Shown: one piece after another, positions 16,123 through 25,888 of the stretch
Layout: every line of letters begins with the position of its first letter
Position numbering within the stretch: the first letter of the stretch is position 1
Origin: Desulfatibacillum sp.
GTDB taxonomy: Bacteria > Desulfobacterota > Desulfobacteria > Desulfobacterales > Desulfatibacillaceae
DNA: 64,000 nucleotides
Assembly (NCBI GenBank): GCA_016342355.1
Contig: JAEINP010000001.1
Span: 124,001 to 188,000, forward strand
Direction of reading: 5' to 3'
The notes under the pieces: model-generated
What the model saw: only the letters and a program-made list of their open reading frames with translations
The model's database searches: none
What the model was told of the DNA's origin: nothing
Program-made: the position numbers and the translations under genes

Positions 16123-16995
16123 TTATTTGGCCCGGGCAATGGTATCTGCCAGCAGCAGGGTGTTTCTCGCCTTTGGTACATCGTGAACCCGCACAATGTG
16201 GGCTCCGGCGGCGGAAGGAGAAGCCAGGACCGCCTGGGTTCCTGTTTCAATGTCTTCCATGCTAATGCCCTCACTGCCAGTTAGCAGGTTGTCTTCCAGG
16301 ATTTTGCGAATAAAAGACTTCCTGGACGGCCCCAACAGCACCGGAACGTCCAGTGTATCCAGAGCATCCAGATGCTTGATGAGCAACAGGTTGTGCAGGA
16401 TGGTCTTGCCAAAGCCGATGCCCGGGTCCACAATGACCAGATCCCGGGAGATGCCAGCGGCCACAGCCTTTTCCACGGCTTTGGCCAAGTAGTCCCGCAC
16501 CTCAGCCACCACATCCCCGTAATTGGGAGCTTCCTGCATGGTTTTTGGGGTTCCCGCCATGTGCATGAGAATCACAGGCACACCCGCCTTGGCCGCCACT
16601 GCGCCCATCCGGGGGTCCATGGCAAAAGCGCTAACATCGTTGATGATACTGGCGCCTGCCTCCAAGGCCTTTTCCGCCACACTGGCTTTCATGGTGTCGA
16701 TGGAAATGGGAACGTTAATCTCTCTTGCCAGCCTCTCGATGACAGGAACCACCCGGTCGATTTCCTCCTGCCCGGATACAGGATCGGAAAAAGGGCGGGT
16801 GGATTCACCCCCCACATCAATGATGTCTGCTCCCTGGCGAACCATTTCCAATCCGTGGGCCACGGCCTTGTCTGTTTCCACAAACAAGCCTCCGTCCGAA
16901 AAAGAGTCCGGCGTGACATTGACAATACCCATAATGAGGGTGCGCCCGGTCATGTCCAGTTGGCGGTTATTCCAGGTCATGCGGTACGGCTTCAC
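16123..16995 (-). CDS. folP: Dihydropteroate synthase
   Basis: A 290-residue TIM-barrel enzyme of folate synthesis, joining hydroxymethyl-dihydropterin diphosphate and p-aminobenzoate. Visible signatures are IMGIVNVTPDSFSDGG, DIIDVGGESTRPF, ISIDTMKASVAEKAL, IINDVSA and the C-terminal GAHIVRVHDV. The ATG overlaps the ftsH stop by 4 bases and ybbR follows after 5 bases, so all are read from one message. Confidence 0.96.
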   Translation of the reverse strand: MKPYRMTWNNRQLDMTGRTLIMGIVNVTPDSFSDGGLFVETDKAVAHGLEMVRQGADIIDVGGESTRPFSDPVSGQEEIDRVVPVIERLAREINVPISIDTMKASVAEKALEAGASIINDVSAFAMDPRMGAVAAKAGVPVILMHMAGTPKTMQEAPNYGDVVAEVRDYLAKAVEKAVAAGISRDLVIVDPGIGFGKTILHNLLLIKHLDALDTLDVPVLLGPSRKSFIRKILEDNLLTGSEGISMEDIETGTQAVLASPSAAGAHIVRVHDVPKARNTLLLADTIARAK

Positions 16996-18968
16996 GCGTC
17001 CCCCTCCTGTTCCTCTTCATCGCTTACATGAGGATCGGAGCTTGCATCCAATTGCGGCTCGCTGGTATCTGCCATGGGTTCCGCCTTGGCAGTGAGTTCA
17101 GGGCCAGAGGGGGCAATAATTTGTTCCTCCTCAGGGGGGGTATCCTCTGCGTCCTTGATTTTTTTCAAGTCTGCAGGCAGAAGCAGGCCGGGACGCATGG
17201 AGTGGATCAACTCGTCCAGTTCCTTGCCCATGATGGTTTCCTTCTTCAGCAGAAGATCGGCCACCCCATGAAGGATGTCAATATTTTCCGTCAGGATATT
17301 GGTGGCGGATTGGTAGCTGGCATTAATAAGTTCCTTCACCTCCTGGTCGATCTGGCGGGCGGTTTCTTCAGAATAATCCCTGGGTTTGGCAATTTCTCGG
17401 CCCAGAAAAACCTGTTCATCGCCTTGGGCATAGGAAAGAGGTCCCATTTTTTTACTCATGCCCCATTCCCGGATCATGCGCTGGGCTTTTTCTGTAGCGT
17501 TCTTGATGTCGCTGGAAGCTCCGGTGCTGATGCGATCAAAAATCAACTCCTCAGCCACCCTGCCTCCGTAACTCACAGCAAGTTCGCTTTCCAACTGGTC
17601 CTTGTAAAGGGTTACCCTATCCTCGGAAAGGAACCAGGTAACGCCCAAGGCCCTGCCTCGGGGAATGATGGTCACCTTGTTAACCGGCAGCGTTCCGGGC
17701 AGGAACCTGGCGACCAGGGCATGGCCTGCTTCATGGTAGGCCGTGTTTCGTAAGTCTTCCTTGGTCATGACCTTGGTTTTCCGGGCCAGGCCCATGTAGA
17801 CCTTATCCTTGGAATCCTCAAAGTCAATCATCTCCAGCTTGTCCTTGCCCTTTTTGGCTGCCAGGAGTGCGGTTTCGTTCACCAGGTTTTCCAGGTCCGC
17901 TCCGGAAAAACCCGCAGTTCCCTTGGCCAAGGCGTCAGCGTCCACATCATCGGAAATGGGGGTCTTTTTCATGTGGACTTCCAGGATTTTTTTTCTGCCC
18001 CGGATGTCGGGCAGAGGCACCATCACCTGGCGGTCGAACCGGCCAGGACGCAACAAGGCCGGGTCCAGTACGTCGGGGCGGTTGGTTGCGGAAATCAAAA
18101 TTACCCCTTCGTTGGATTCAAACCCGTCCATTTCCACCAGAAGCTGGTTCAGGGTTTGCTCCCGTTCGTCGTGACCTCCGCCCAGGCCTGCGCCACGATG
18201 GCGGCCCACAGCGTCGATTTCGTCTATAAATATGATGCAGGGGGCATGTTTTTTACCCTGGAGAAATAAATCGCGTACCCGGGAGGCGCCCACGCCCACA
18301 AACATTTCCACAAAATCAGATCCGCTGATGGAGAAAAAAGGCACCTCAGCCTCCCCGGCAATGGCCCGGGAAAGCAGGGTTTTGCCAGAGCCCGGAGGCC
18401 CCATGAGCAAAACGCCCTTAGGAATGCGACCGCCCAGTCTTGTAAACTTGCGGGGGTCTTTTAAAAATGCCACAATTTCGGCCAGTTCCTCCAGAGCCTC
18501 GTCCACTCCGGCCACGTCGTCAAAGGTCACGCGGGTCTGCTGATCAGTCATGAGGCGGGCTCGGCTTTTGCCAAAGGACATGGCTTTGCCGCCCCCGGAC
18601 TGCATCTGGCGCATGAAAAAAATCCATACCCCAACGAGCACGACCATGGGGAGCCATTGTAGGAGCATCATGCCCAGGCTGTTATCTGCGGGTGGTTTGG
18701 CCTCAATGGCAACCCCTTTTTGGGTCAGATGCGGGATAAGGGTGCTGTCCTGGGGAGCATAGGTGGCGTAGTCCTTCCCACCTTCCTTAAACACAATGCT
18801 CTGCCCCTGAATGGTGACTTTGTTCACCTGTCCCTTTTCCACTTTTTCCAGGAAATTCGAGTAGTCGATTTCTTCCTCTGTGGTATTGTTTTTCATCGTG
18901 TCAAACATAAGGAACACGGCTAAAATAATAATGATCCACAAGGCTAAGTTTTTATACCATGGGTTCAA
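16992..18968 (-). CDS. ftsH: ATP-dependent zinc metalloprotease FtsH
   Basis: A 658-residue membrane AAA+ protease. An N-terminal helix ([15 protein letters not shown]), a short periplasmic domain and a second helix ([14 protein letters not shown]) lead to the ATPase domain with Walker [13 protein letters not shown] and Walker [12 protein letters not shown]. The zinc-protease motif HEAGH is present in [15 protein letters not shown]. The Walker A Ser replaces the more usual Thr. The tail is an acidic, Pro-rich, low-complexity stretch. A ribosome site (GGAGG) precedes the ATG. First gene of the ftsH-folP-ybbR-coaX run; it degrades misfolded membrane proteins. Confidence 0.97.
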   Translation of the reverse strand: MNPWYKNLALWIIIILAVFLMFDTMKNNTTEEEIDYSNFLEKVEKGQVNKVTIQGQSIVFKEGGKDYATYAPQDSTLIPHLTQKGVAIEAKPPADNSLGMMLLQWLPMVVLVGVWIFFMRQMQSGGGKAMSFGKSRARLMTDQQTRVTFDDVAGVDEALEELAEIVAFLKDPRKFTRLGGRIPKGVLLMGPPGSGKTLLSRAIAGEAEVPFFSISGSDFVEMFVGVGASRVRDLFLQGKKHAPCIIFIDEIDAVGRHRGAGLGGGHDEREQTLNQLLVEMDGFESNEGVILISATNRPDVLDPALLRPGRFDRQVMVPLPDIRGRKKILEVHMKKTPISDDVDADALAKGTAGFSGADLENLVNETALLAAKKGKDKLEMIDFEDSKDKVYMGLARKTKVMTKEDLRNTAYHEAGHALVARFLPGTLPVNKVTIIPRGRALGVTWFLSEDRVTLYKDQLESELAVSYGGRVAEELIFDRISTGASSDIKNATEKAQRMIREWGMSKKMGPLSYAQGDEQVFLGREIAKPRDYSEETARQIDQEVKELINASYQSATNILTENIDILHGVADLLLKKETIMGKELDELIHSMRPGLLLPADLKKIKDAEDTPPEEEQIIAPSGPELTAKAEPMADTSEPQLDASSDPHVSDEEEQEGDA

Positions 18969-19063
18969 CTGAGATTACCTCCTTGGTCCCGTGTCCTTGG
19001 AAAACAATACGGGTATTTGGGCTAATTAAACGGTCCAGCCTATATTTTAATCATTACATGGTA

Positions 19064-20509
19064 TTAGGCAAGTAAAACTTTGCAACGGACTATGCGCCGG
19101 GTTTTGGGGCGGACCTTTGCAGTTTCCGCCAACCGTTGCCCTACAATCCACACTATGGTCCCGCCGCTCGATAGTACGCATATCTTTGGGCGATCCTTTG
19201 CCGGAATTTTGTGGTCTCCAAGAAATTTTTTCACCTTTTGCCCGCCACCGGTCCCCAAGGGGACAAACCGGTCCCCCGGCTGCCAGGGACGCAGCACTAG
19301 CGGGAACCGGGCAGTATCGAGGTCCAGACAGGCTTCCCGGGGATCTTCCCCGAATACGGGATTTACGGGATTTTCCTCCACCGTGCAGGTGATGGTTGCC
19401 CCTGTCCGGGGGATCGGATAAATCCCCGGGCCTTCAATAATCATTTCCCAGTCCCTGGAAAATGATTCCGTTGGAGTGTGCGCCCAGTCCGGATCAGGAT
19501 GAAGGACAAATTCCAATATCTCTCCAATTCGCCTTGCTTCCAGCCCGTCTGGCAGGTGAATCTGTCCGTCAGTCTTTTCCGGGGCGCAGATTTTCAGAAT
19601 ATCCCTTACATGGGTCCAGGTGGTTTTCCGTGTGTTTCCCCGGGTTCGGGCCATGGCTTGCAGGATTATCCTCCGTTGCAAGGGCAGGGGCTGCTCCCGG
19701 AAACGGTCCAGGGGTATGGCAAAGCCATCCCGGGCCGGAGAGAACCACTGGTCCAGAAAATCGCTGGCCATGCCGTCCATCCATTGATGTTCCGTGCGAA
19801 GGATTTCCGAAAGACGGTTAAGCGCCCCGGTGATGGATGGGTTGTATTGATCCGCCAGCAGGGGAAGAAGATGGTGACGGATCTGGTTGCGCAGAATGCT
19901 TAGGTCGTTGTTGGAACTGTCCAGTACCCAGGAAAGACTGTTTTTCTGGCAATAGTCCAGGATGTCCTGTCTGGTGAAGTTGAACAAGGGCCTTACCACA
20001 GCGTGGTTTACAGGTGGAATGCCTGAAAGCCCTCCGGCGCCCGCGCCTCGAATCAGGGAGAGAAGCATCCATTCCGCATTGTCGTCGGCATGATGCCCCA
20101 AAGCAACGTGCTTGTAGCCCTGCTCTTTGCGAAGAAAGGAAAAAAAATCCCTCCGGGTTATCCTGGCGGTTTCTTCCAGGCTGAGGCCTAAGTCTGTTTT
20201 GGCAGCGGCCACATCGGTGGTTTTCAGGAAGAATGGAAGTCCGTAGGCCTTTGCCAGGCTCCCTGCGAAAAGCGCGTCCTTATCCGACTCCGCGCCGCGC
20301 AGGCAATGATTTACATGGGCCACGCCCAATGAAAGCGCGAATTCCTTTTTCAGGCGCGTTAAGGCGTGAAGAAGGGCCGCGGAATCCGGCCCTCCGCTCA
20401 CTCCCACCAAAACCCGTGCTCCGTGTTGAAACATCCTGTGTTCCCGGATTGCAGAGCGAACCTTTTCAAGAAAAAGGTCCCCCCCTGGCGGGATATGCCC
20501 CTTGGTCAT
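19064..20509 (-). CDS. tilS: tRNA(Ile)-lysidine synthetase
   Basis: A 481-residue enzyme that modifies C34 of the tRNA-Ile with anticodon CAU to lysidine. The PP-loop motif SGGPDSAAL is near residue 37, followed by LGHHADDNAE and the domain tail with LRPWQPGDRFVPLG and KKFLGDHKIPAKDR. The start at 20509 is used because GGAGG lies 6 bases before it; the frame continues eight codons upstream without a ribosome site. Length is typical of full three-domain TilS. Confidence 0.94.
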   Translation of the reverse strand: MTKGHIPPGGDLFLEKVRSAIREHRMFQHGARVLVGVSGGPDSAALLHALTRLKKEFALSLGVAHVNHCLRGAESDKDALFAGSLAKAYGLPFFLKTTDVAAAKTDLGLSLEETARITRRDFFSFLRKEQGYKHVALGHHADDNAEWMLLSLIRGAGAGGLSGIPPVNHAVVRPLFNFTRQDILDYCQKNSLSWVLDSSNNDLSILRNQIRHHLLPLLADQYNPSITGALNRLSEILRTEHQWMDGMASDFLDQWFSPARDGFAIPLDRFREQPLPLQRRIILQAMARTRGNTRKTTWTHVRDILKICAPEKTDGQIHLPDGLEARRIGEILEFVLHPDPDWAHTPTESFSRDWEMIIEGPGIYPIPRTGATITCTVEENPVNPVFGEDPREACLDLDTARFPLVLRPWQPGDRFVPLGTGGGQKVKKFLGDHKIPAKDRPKICVLSSGGTIVWIVGQRLAETAKVRPKTRRIVRCKVLLA

Positions 20510-20542
20510 TGTGGGCCTCCGTCTTGAAGACAACGGCCTTTT

Positions 20543-20932
20543 TTAGATGCGTTGCTCAATAAGGCTGTGGATGGTTTCGGAAACCTGGCGGTCCCAAAGC
20601 CCTACTATCCCCACTCGCACCCCGATCTGGGTGATTTTCGGGTCCAGCATGGTCACCTTGATGGTGACAGGCGTATCGCCTGCCCTATGGCCTCTAAAAG
20701 TGGTGGTGATTCCGTCGTCCACCTTGGAATCAATGGAGATTTTCAACTCATTGACGACAGACTCGGTCACAGACACGGCCTTGGTATATTTGGCAGGGTA
20801 GGAACGCACCAACTCGCCAGTGACATAGGAATAGGCTCCTGCGCCTGCCCCGGCGCCCACCACAACTGCGGCGCAGGAATAGGTGGAAACCAGCACCAGC
20901 GTAACCAAAACTGCCAACAAAGCTCTTTGCAT
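20543..20932 (-). CDS. DUF3568 family small lipoprotein
   Basis: A 129-residue exported protein. The signal peptide ends in a lipobox (VSTYSCAAV) with Cys at 20, followed by a Gly/Ala stretch (VVGAGAGAGAYSYVTGEL) and a compact alpha/beta domain (KAVSVTESVVNELKI to VGLWDRQVSETIHSLI) that matches DUF3568. A ribosome site GGAGGA precedes it. It lies 33 bases upstream of tilS on the same strand. Function of the family is unknown. Confidence 0.8.
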   Translation of the reverse strand: MQRALLAVLVTLVLVSTYSCAAVVVGAGAGAGAYSYVTGELVRSYPAKYTKAVSVTESVVNELKISIDSKVDDGITTTFRGHRAGDTPVTIKVTMLDPKITQIGVRVGIVGLWDRQVSETIHSLIEQRI

Positions 20933-21041
20933 GCGAAATATCCTCCATGATTTAATTGTTGCCCAATCCGTTGGCCTAAGATTAGGCTACAATCCGTAAT
21001 GTGTCAACGCTGCATTGACAGGACGGGGAAAAGTGCTGATT

Positions 21042-21305
21042 ATGATACCAATAAGTGAACCCTTTAACGCACAAAGGGGGTCGCCTTTGGAACTCATTGA
21101 TTTCAAGTATGTTTTTTGCCCGGTTATGGATAAGGAATTGCGCTTAAAGAGACTTTACAAAACCGATGCAAATGGTAAAAGCGGAAGGAAAAAGGTCATC
21201 GACTGCACAGGCGCGCTAAAATGCGGCGCCTGCTCGGTGATGGACGAAAAGGTGGTGTACGATTTTGCCAATTGCCCTTTTCGTACTGTGAATTTTTTTG
21301 ACTAA
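21042..21305 (+). CDS. Small Cys-containing protein, unknown
   Basis: An 87-residue product from the ATG at 21042 (GTG at 21033 is an alternative, with GGGG upstream). Five Cys: one in KYVFCPVMDKE, three in VIDCTGALKCGACSVMD and one in FANCPFRTV. The C-x6-C-x2-C plus C pattern could bind a metal or Fe-S cluster. Not recognised. First of three small unknown genes on the plus strand. Confidence 0.5.
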   Translation: MIPISEPFNAQRGSPLELIDFKYVFCPVMDKELRLKRLYKTDANGKSGRKKVIDCTGALKCGACSVMDEKVVYDFANCPFRTVNFFD

Positions 21306-21380
21306 CCATGTGGAGGACCGGCAAGACCCAATGGAATTTCAGGGCTTCCGGTCCTGGCATTATTGCACCCGAGGCTATCA

Positions 21381-21836
21381 ATGGAAGAAAAACTGATAAA
21401 GACCACGGAACTGCCCAATGGGCTGGTTCTTAACATCTATGATGGTTCCTGGAAAATCGCGGACAAGGGAAAATACCAAAGCAAGCATGAGGCCAAAGCC
21501 CAGCGCAGGCTGGAAGGCGATATCTGGCTCATTTCCGTCATACTTCGGATAGAAATACCCATTCTGGAATCCTATTTTTCCCAGGACGAGGCCAGCACAC
21601 TGACCAGGGAAAGCGTAATCGAGGTTTTGGGAGACGCCGCGGTGTTTGAAAAAAAGATGGACCGCCATTATGTTCACTCCAGTGAAAAGGACGAGGTCTT
21701 TGAAAATGCCATGAAGGACGTGCAAGCCACTATGGTACAGTACCTTTCCCATCCGGAATTTGGCAGGAAGTACGTATTTAAATTATACGCAGAGGAAACC
21801 TCTCCCACGGCTCTTCACGCCAAGGGATTGTTATAA
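21381..21836 (+). CDS. Conserved-looking hypothetical protein
   Basis: A 151-residue soluble protein starting MEEKLIKTTELPNGLVLNIY. The ATG at 21381 has a CGAGG site before it. It has an N-terminal beta region (VLNIYDGSWKIADKGKYQ), an alpha/beta middle and a helical C-terminus, with no membrane segment or known motif. The pattern suggests a real gene, but no function can be given. Confidence 0.55.
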   Translation: MEEKLIKTTELPNGLVLNIYDGSWKIADKGKYQSKHEAKAQRRLEGDIWLISVILRIEIPILESYFSQDEASTLTRESVIEVLGDAAVFEKKMDRHYVHSSEKDEVFENAMKDVQATMVQYLSHPEFGRKYVFKLYAEETSPTALHAKGLL

Positions 21837-21906
21837 CAGGCCAAAGTGAATCTATGGCATCCATACCCCGCCCGTCGGGGCAACATAACGGGAACCACAT
21901 AATATC

Positions 21907-22329
21907 ATGATTACAAATATCAACGAAAGCATGAAGGGCTACGCGGACATGGCTGTCCAGTTCGCTCAAAATTTTTACGAAACCGAACTGGACTATTCCG
22001 AAGAAAGCCTTCAAAAGGTCGATGAAGTTATTGCCGCCTACAGAAGCGGCCAGATTTTTGATCCCAAGGATCTCACGGAAGAGCAGGAACAGGACCTGTG
22101 GATCTTTTCCAAAATGATCGGCGGGTATGTGGGAGAAGTGATTATTCGTCATCTTGGGGGAACCTGGCTCACCCAAAAGCTGGACGACCTGAACCTGACC
22201 ATTGACCTGAACATAGCCAACCAACTGGAAGGCTCTCCCCCGGAATTGGTGTTCCAGTGCCTTACCGAGCCCTTTCGATGCATTGCCACCTATTATGCGG
22301 AAGCCAAGGCCTCTTTAACAGTGCATTGA
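21907..22329 (+). CDS. Hypothetical protein
   Basis: A 140-residue acidic, mostly helical soluble protein (MITNINESMKGYADMAVQF at the start; IGGYVGEVIIRHLGG in the middle). It resembles the small immunity- or DUF-type helical proteins in layout, but I do not recognise it. It sits 70 bases after the previous unknown gene on the same strand. Confidence 0.55.
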   Translation: MITNINESMKGYADMAVQFAQNFYETELDYSEESLQKVDEVIAAYRSGQIFDPKDLTEEQEQDLWIFSKMIGGYVGEVIIRHLGGTWLTQKLDDLNLTIDLNIANQLEGSPPELVFQCLTEPFRCIATYYAEAKASLTVH

Positions 22330-22502
22330 CCCCGTGCAAGGGATCGGACTTTATGGGCAGCCTGTCCTGCCAGGGGATCCATTGCCTCTGCGTTTTTAGC
22401 GTACTATCCGGCAATCCTTGAAATTTTTAGCGTTTTGGGGTATTTGAAATGGGCTTGTTTTACGAAGTCCAAATTTTTTACCCATAATTTTGGTAAGAGA
22501 CC

Positions 22503-22985
22503 ATGCTGACAGACGTTGAAAAGAAAGTGGTGACTGCTATCCAGGGGGACATGCCGATCTCGCAGCGGCCCTACCGGGATCTTGCGGAATCCATAGGCGT
22601 TACCGAATCCCAGTTCATAGCAGCCGTCCGGAATCTCCACGATAAAGGTATTATCCGCCGCTTTGGGGCGACGATCCGGCATCAGAAATCCGGTTTTTCG
22701 GCCAATGCCATGGTGGCCTGGAAGGTGGATGAAGCCAAGGTGCATGAGATTGGCAAGGTGTTCGCCGGTTTCAAGGGCGTTTCCCATTGCTATCGGCGAA
22801 GTCCCGTTAAAACATGGCCTTATAACCTGTATACCATGATTCATGCCCAGGCCCAGGAAGAGTGCGTGGAAATGGCCAGGGAAATGGCCCAAACAGCCGG
22901 GGTGGAGGATTATAACCTGCTTTTTTCCAAGCTGGAGCTTAAAAAAACCTCCATGGAGTACTTTGCGTCCGACGATGACGATTGA
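22503..22985 (+). CDS. ahbB: Siroheme decarboxylase subunit (AhbB type)
   Basis: A 160-residue Lrp/AsnC-fold protein: an N-terminal winged helix (VVTAIQGDMPISQRPYRDLA) and a C-terminal ligand domain. The blocks RRFGATIRHQKSGFSANAMV and SHCYRRSP followed by WPYNLYTM match AhbB rather than amino acid-sensing Lrp proteins. AhbA/AhbB convert siroheme to didecarboxysiroheme in the alternative heme pathway of sulfate reducers and archaea. The His in RHQKSG is the likely heme-facing residue. No ahbA or ahbC is adjacent, so this gene stands alone here. It is functionally linked to the dsr cluster by the shared use of siroheme. Confidence 0.82.
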   Translation: MLTDVEKKVVTAIQGDMPISQRPYRDLAESIGVTESQFIAAVRNLHDKGIIRRFGATIRHQKSGFSANAMVAWKVDEAKVHEIGKVFAGFKGVSHCYRRSPVKTWPYNLYTMIHAQAQEECVEMAREMAQTAGVEDYNLLFSKLELKKTSMEYFASDDDD

Positions 22986-22997
22986 CGCGGCCCGGCC

Positions 22998-24074
22998 TTA
23001 GACAGCCATGTCCACCTGCTGCACCGTGGCTACCTCGCCGGATTCCTTCACAAATATTCCCGTGCGCTGAACCTTGCCCTGCAACTGATTGGCCTGATCC
23101 TTGATGTCGAACTTTGTGGTGAGCCCGGATGTTGAAATGGCGCCCACATTGGCCTCTGCCAGGGAACGCAGGGTCTGGTTGCCCTGGCCGTCCACGGTCC
23201 AAAGGCGCAACTCCCCAAATACCGCGTCAGATTCATCTATCCAGTTGTTTCCATCGTCGTCATATTGAGCCAGTTCATCAAATCCATTGCCCGTGGCAGG
23301 GCCGAACAATTCCGTGCCATCATTGACCATGCCGTCGTGGTTTTTATCCAGAACCAAAAATCCGCTTCCGGGCGCCAGGGTGGAGATGTTTTCCTGGTCT
23401 CCGTCCGCGTCCAGGTCAAAACTGAATTTGGATGACCCAAAGCTGGCAGCAGGCGCACTGAAATTGACGACCAGGGGATCAATGATGGTTCCCGCCCGGA
23501 ATTCAAAATTTTCCTCGGTGTAGTATTCCCGCTGCATAAGCAGATCCAGGGAAAAACTGATGGATTTGCCGTCCGCTGTAAGGATTTCACCCTGAGCGGA
23601 AAAGGATGTGGATTCTGATTCATAATAGGATTCGTGGTATTTATACTGGATTCCCCATTCCGGGGCCGGGGCTTCTTCCACGGGCGCGCCTTCCTGCACA
23701 GGCGCGGTTTCCTGGGGCCGCATTTCGTTCATGTATTCGGAAAGGGTTTTAATACGAATCTTTTTCCCGAACAGGGTTTCCAGGAGCATCTTCACCAGAT
23801 ACCCGTCCTTTTCCATGTACTCGGCTTCCTGAGCCGTTATCTCGGACATGGTTTTGGCTTTTTTACCCTCGGGGGAAGCCAGCGCGGGCTTATCTTTGGC
23901 AAGGTCCCGGGCCAGCTTGGACAGGCTGACCGTGTCTTTGGGGCCTGTGGTTTCTCCGCCCTCACTATCCAAGGACCCGTCCCTCATCTGGATACGAAGG
24001 GACTCCTGTCTTTCAGTTTTTTCCGAATAGGTGCGGAAAGAATTGAGACTGAGATTGGCTTGTTGAATTTTCAT
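22998..24074 (-). CDS. EF-hand/VCBS-like calcium-binding protein
   Basis: A 358-residue protein; the ATG at 24074 has GGGAG 9 bases upstream. There is no signal peptide. The N-terminal part is charged and helical. The C-terminal half contains calcium-loop-like stretches: DLDADGDQENIS, DKNHDGMVNDGTELFG and YDDDGNNWIDESDAVF. The block FGPATGNGFDELAQYDDDGN is common in large hemolysin-like or Type I-secreted proteins. It is convergent with ahbB, with 12 bases between the stops. Possibly exported by a signal-independent route; function unknown. Confidence 0.6.
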   Translation of the reverse strand: MKIQQANLSLNSFRTYSEKTERQESLRIQMRDGSLDSEGGETTGPKDTVSLSKLARDLAKDKPALASPEGKKAKTMSEITAQEAEYMEKDGYLVKMLLETLFGKKIRIKTLSEYMNEMRPQETAPVQEGAPVEEAPAPEWGIQYKYHESYYESESTSFSAQGEILTADGKSISFSLDLLMQREYYTEENFEFRAGTIIDPLVVNFSAPAASFGSSKFSFDLDADGDQENISTLAPGSGFLVLDKNHDGMVNDGTELFGPATGNGFDELAQYDDDGNNWIDESDAVFGELRLWTVDGQGNQTLRSLAEANVGAISTSGLTTKFDIKDQANQLQGKVQRTGIFVKESGEVATVQQVDMAV

Positions 24075-24316
24075 ATTATGCACTCCCTTGCATATGGAGA
24101 TTCCTGTTTTTAGGACTATCGGCAAGGGCGGGCATGGGCTTTAGCGGCATGGCCGGGAGTCTGACTTTTTCAGCCCGAAAAAGCCTTTGGGAAATTTGGG
24201 GTGGGAAAAGGCCTGACTAACTACAAACGGTAAAGGCTCGTGTCAATAAAAGAGTTGTATAACCTCTTGCCCTTTGTTAATGATTTCAACCTATTTACGA
24301 TGTCCACCGAGGCTTT

Positions 24317-25867
24317 ATGGGTTTGCTGAGCAGAATTATACAGGGCTCCGTGTTCAGAGTGGGAAGCCTGTTGTTGCAGATTGCACTGATCTTTGTCATG
24401 CTTCCCTTCATCGTCCACAGCCTGGGAACCAGGATGTATGGATTTTGGGCGTTGGCCGGGGCCTTTATCGGGTATTTCGGGCTCATGGACTTAGGCTTGG
24501 CCACAGCGGTGGTCCGCTATGTTTCCCGGGCCACAGGTGCTGGAGATAACGAGGAAATCAACCAAGTGGCCAGCACCTCGTTTTTTCTTTTTTCCGGGAT
24601 TGGCCTCATCGCCCTTTTGGTTACCGCCGCCCTGGCCTGGTCATCCTATCTGTTTTTTAAAAGCCCTGATGAATCCAGGATTTTTGGGCAGGTCATCGGG
24701 ATTACAGGCACAGGATTCGCCCTGGGTTTTCCCATGCGGGTCTTTGCCGGTTTGTTGGAGGCCCGCATGCGCCAGGACTTGCAGTCCATGGCGTCGGTGC
24801 TCAGGCTGGTCCTGGCAAACATTATGATATTTGTGACTTTGTCCAGCGGTCACGGAATTCTGGCTGTGGCCGCCAGTTATTTGATTGCCGATATGCTCAT
24901 GCACGGCCTCACGGCTGTTATGGCCTATCGAATCCTGCCGGATCTGCAAATCAGGCTGTCCCTGATTTCCAAGGATCGTCTGGGGCAACTGTTCTCTTAC
25001 GGAGGCATTTCCTTTTGGTCCAGGCTCGCAGGTATATTTCAGTTCCGCACTCCTCCTATTCTCATTGCCATCTACCTGAACGCCAACTATGTAACCATAT
25101 TCCATATAGGCGCCAGACTTTTGCACATTTACGCGGCCTTGATAGACAGCGTGGCAAGCCTTGGCGGGCCTATGTATAGCTGGCAGGAAGCCCGGGGAGA
25201 CATGGAAGCCCTCAGGCGTTCGTTTTTGAATTTTGTGCGCATCAGCGGTGTGCTGGCTGTTTTTGTGGGCGCCTCCATTATGTTTTTTGGCAAGAATTTT
25301 GTGGTCGCATGGATGGGGGCCGATTACGTCAGCAGCTACATGATCATTATGATCATGGGGGTCCCGGCTATTATCGCGGCCGCCCAGGGGCCTGCTGTGA
25401 ATCTGTTGTACAGCATCTCCAGGCATCGTTTCCTGGCCGTTATTAACACGATGGAGACTGTCCTGGGCCTGTTGCTTTCCGTGCTGTTGCTGCAGTTCTA
25501 TGGGATAAACGGTGTGGCTGCGGCCTTGGGTATATCTATCCTGCTGTGTAAACTTATTGTCCTGCCCATGTACACCTGCAAATGCGTGAACATCCCCAAA
25601 CGCGATTATCTCAAAGCCCTGGCCATTCCCAACCTGAAACTGCTGGCGCCACTTTTTGTGTGGTTCCTCCTGGTATACCCTTATCTGAAACCCACTTACG
25701 CCAGGCTTTTTGCCGTGGCAGGCCTCCAAATTTTCATTTTTATACCGGTCATCTATTTTTTTGTCCTGGAGCCCCGGGACCGCACGGCCTTGGCCGAAGC
25801 TATAAAAACCCGCCGCATAAAAAAAAGCGTGTCCCCCGCGCCCCATGCTTCCCAAACCAAAAATTAA
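24317..25867 (+). CDS. Polysaccharide/lipid flippase (MOP superfamily, Wzx-like)
   Basis: A 516-residue integral membrane protein with about 12-14 helices. It starts MGLLSRIIQGSVFRVGSLLL and has the family's GFWALAGAFIGYFGLMDLGL and AVVRYVSRATG block at the second helix. The C-terminus is a cationic cytoplasmic tail (KTRRIKKSVSP). Such proteins flip lipid-linked sugar units for O-antigen or exopolysaccharide. No glycosyltransferases lie beside it, so its sugar is unknown. Confidence 0.82.
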   Translation: MGLLSRIIQGSVFRVGSLLLQIALIFVMLPFIVHSLGTRMYGFWALAGAFIGYFGLMDLGLATAVVRYVSRATGAGDNEEINQVASTSFFLFSGIGLIALLVTAALAWSSYLFFKSPDESRIFGQVIGITGTGFALGFPMRVFAGLLEARMRQDLQSMASVLRLVLANIMIFVTLSSGHGILAVAASYLIADMLMHGLTAVMAYRILPDLQIRLSLISKDRLGQLFSYGGISFWSRLAGIFQFRTPPILIAIYLNANYVTIFHIGARLLHIYAALIDSVASLGGPMYSWQEARGDMEALRRSFLNFVRISGVLAVFVGASIMFFGKNFVVAWMGADYVSSYMIIMIMGVPAIIAAAQGPAVNLLYSISRHRFLAVINTMETVLGLLLSVLLLQFYGINGVAAALGISILLCKLIVLPMYTCKCVNIPKRDYLKALAIPNLKLLAPLFVWFLLVYPYLKPTYARLFAVAGLQIFIFIPVIYFFVLEPRDRTALAEAIKTRRIKKSVSPAPHASQTKN

Positions 25868-25888
25868 CAAGCCCCCTGGCCTAAAACT

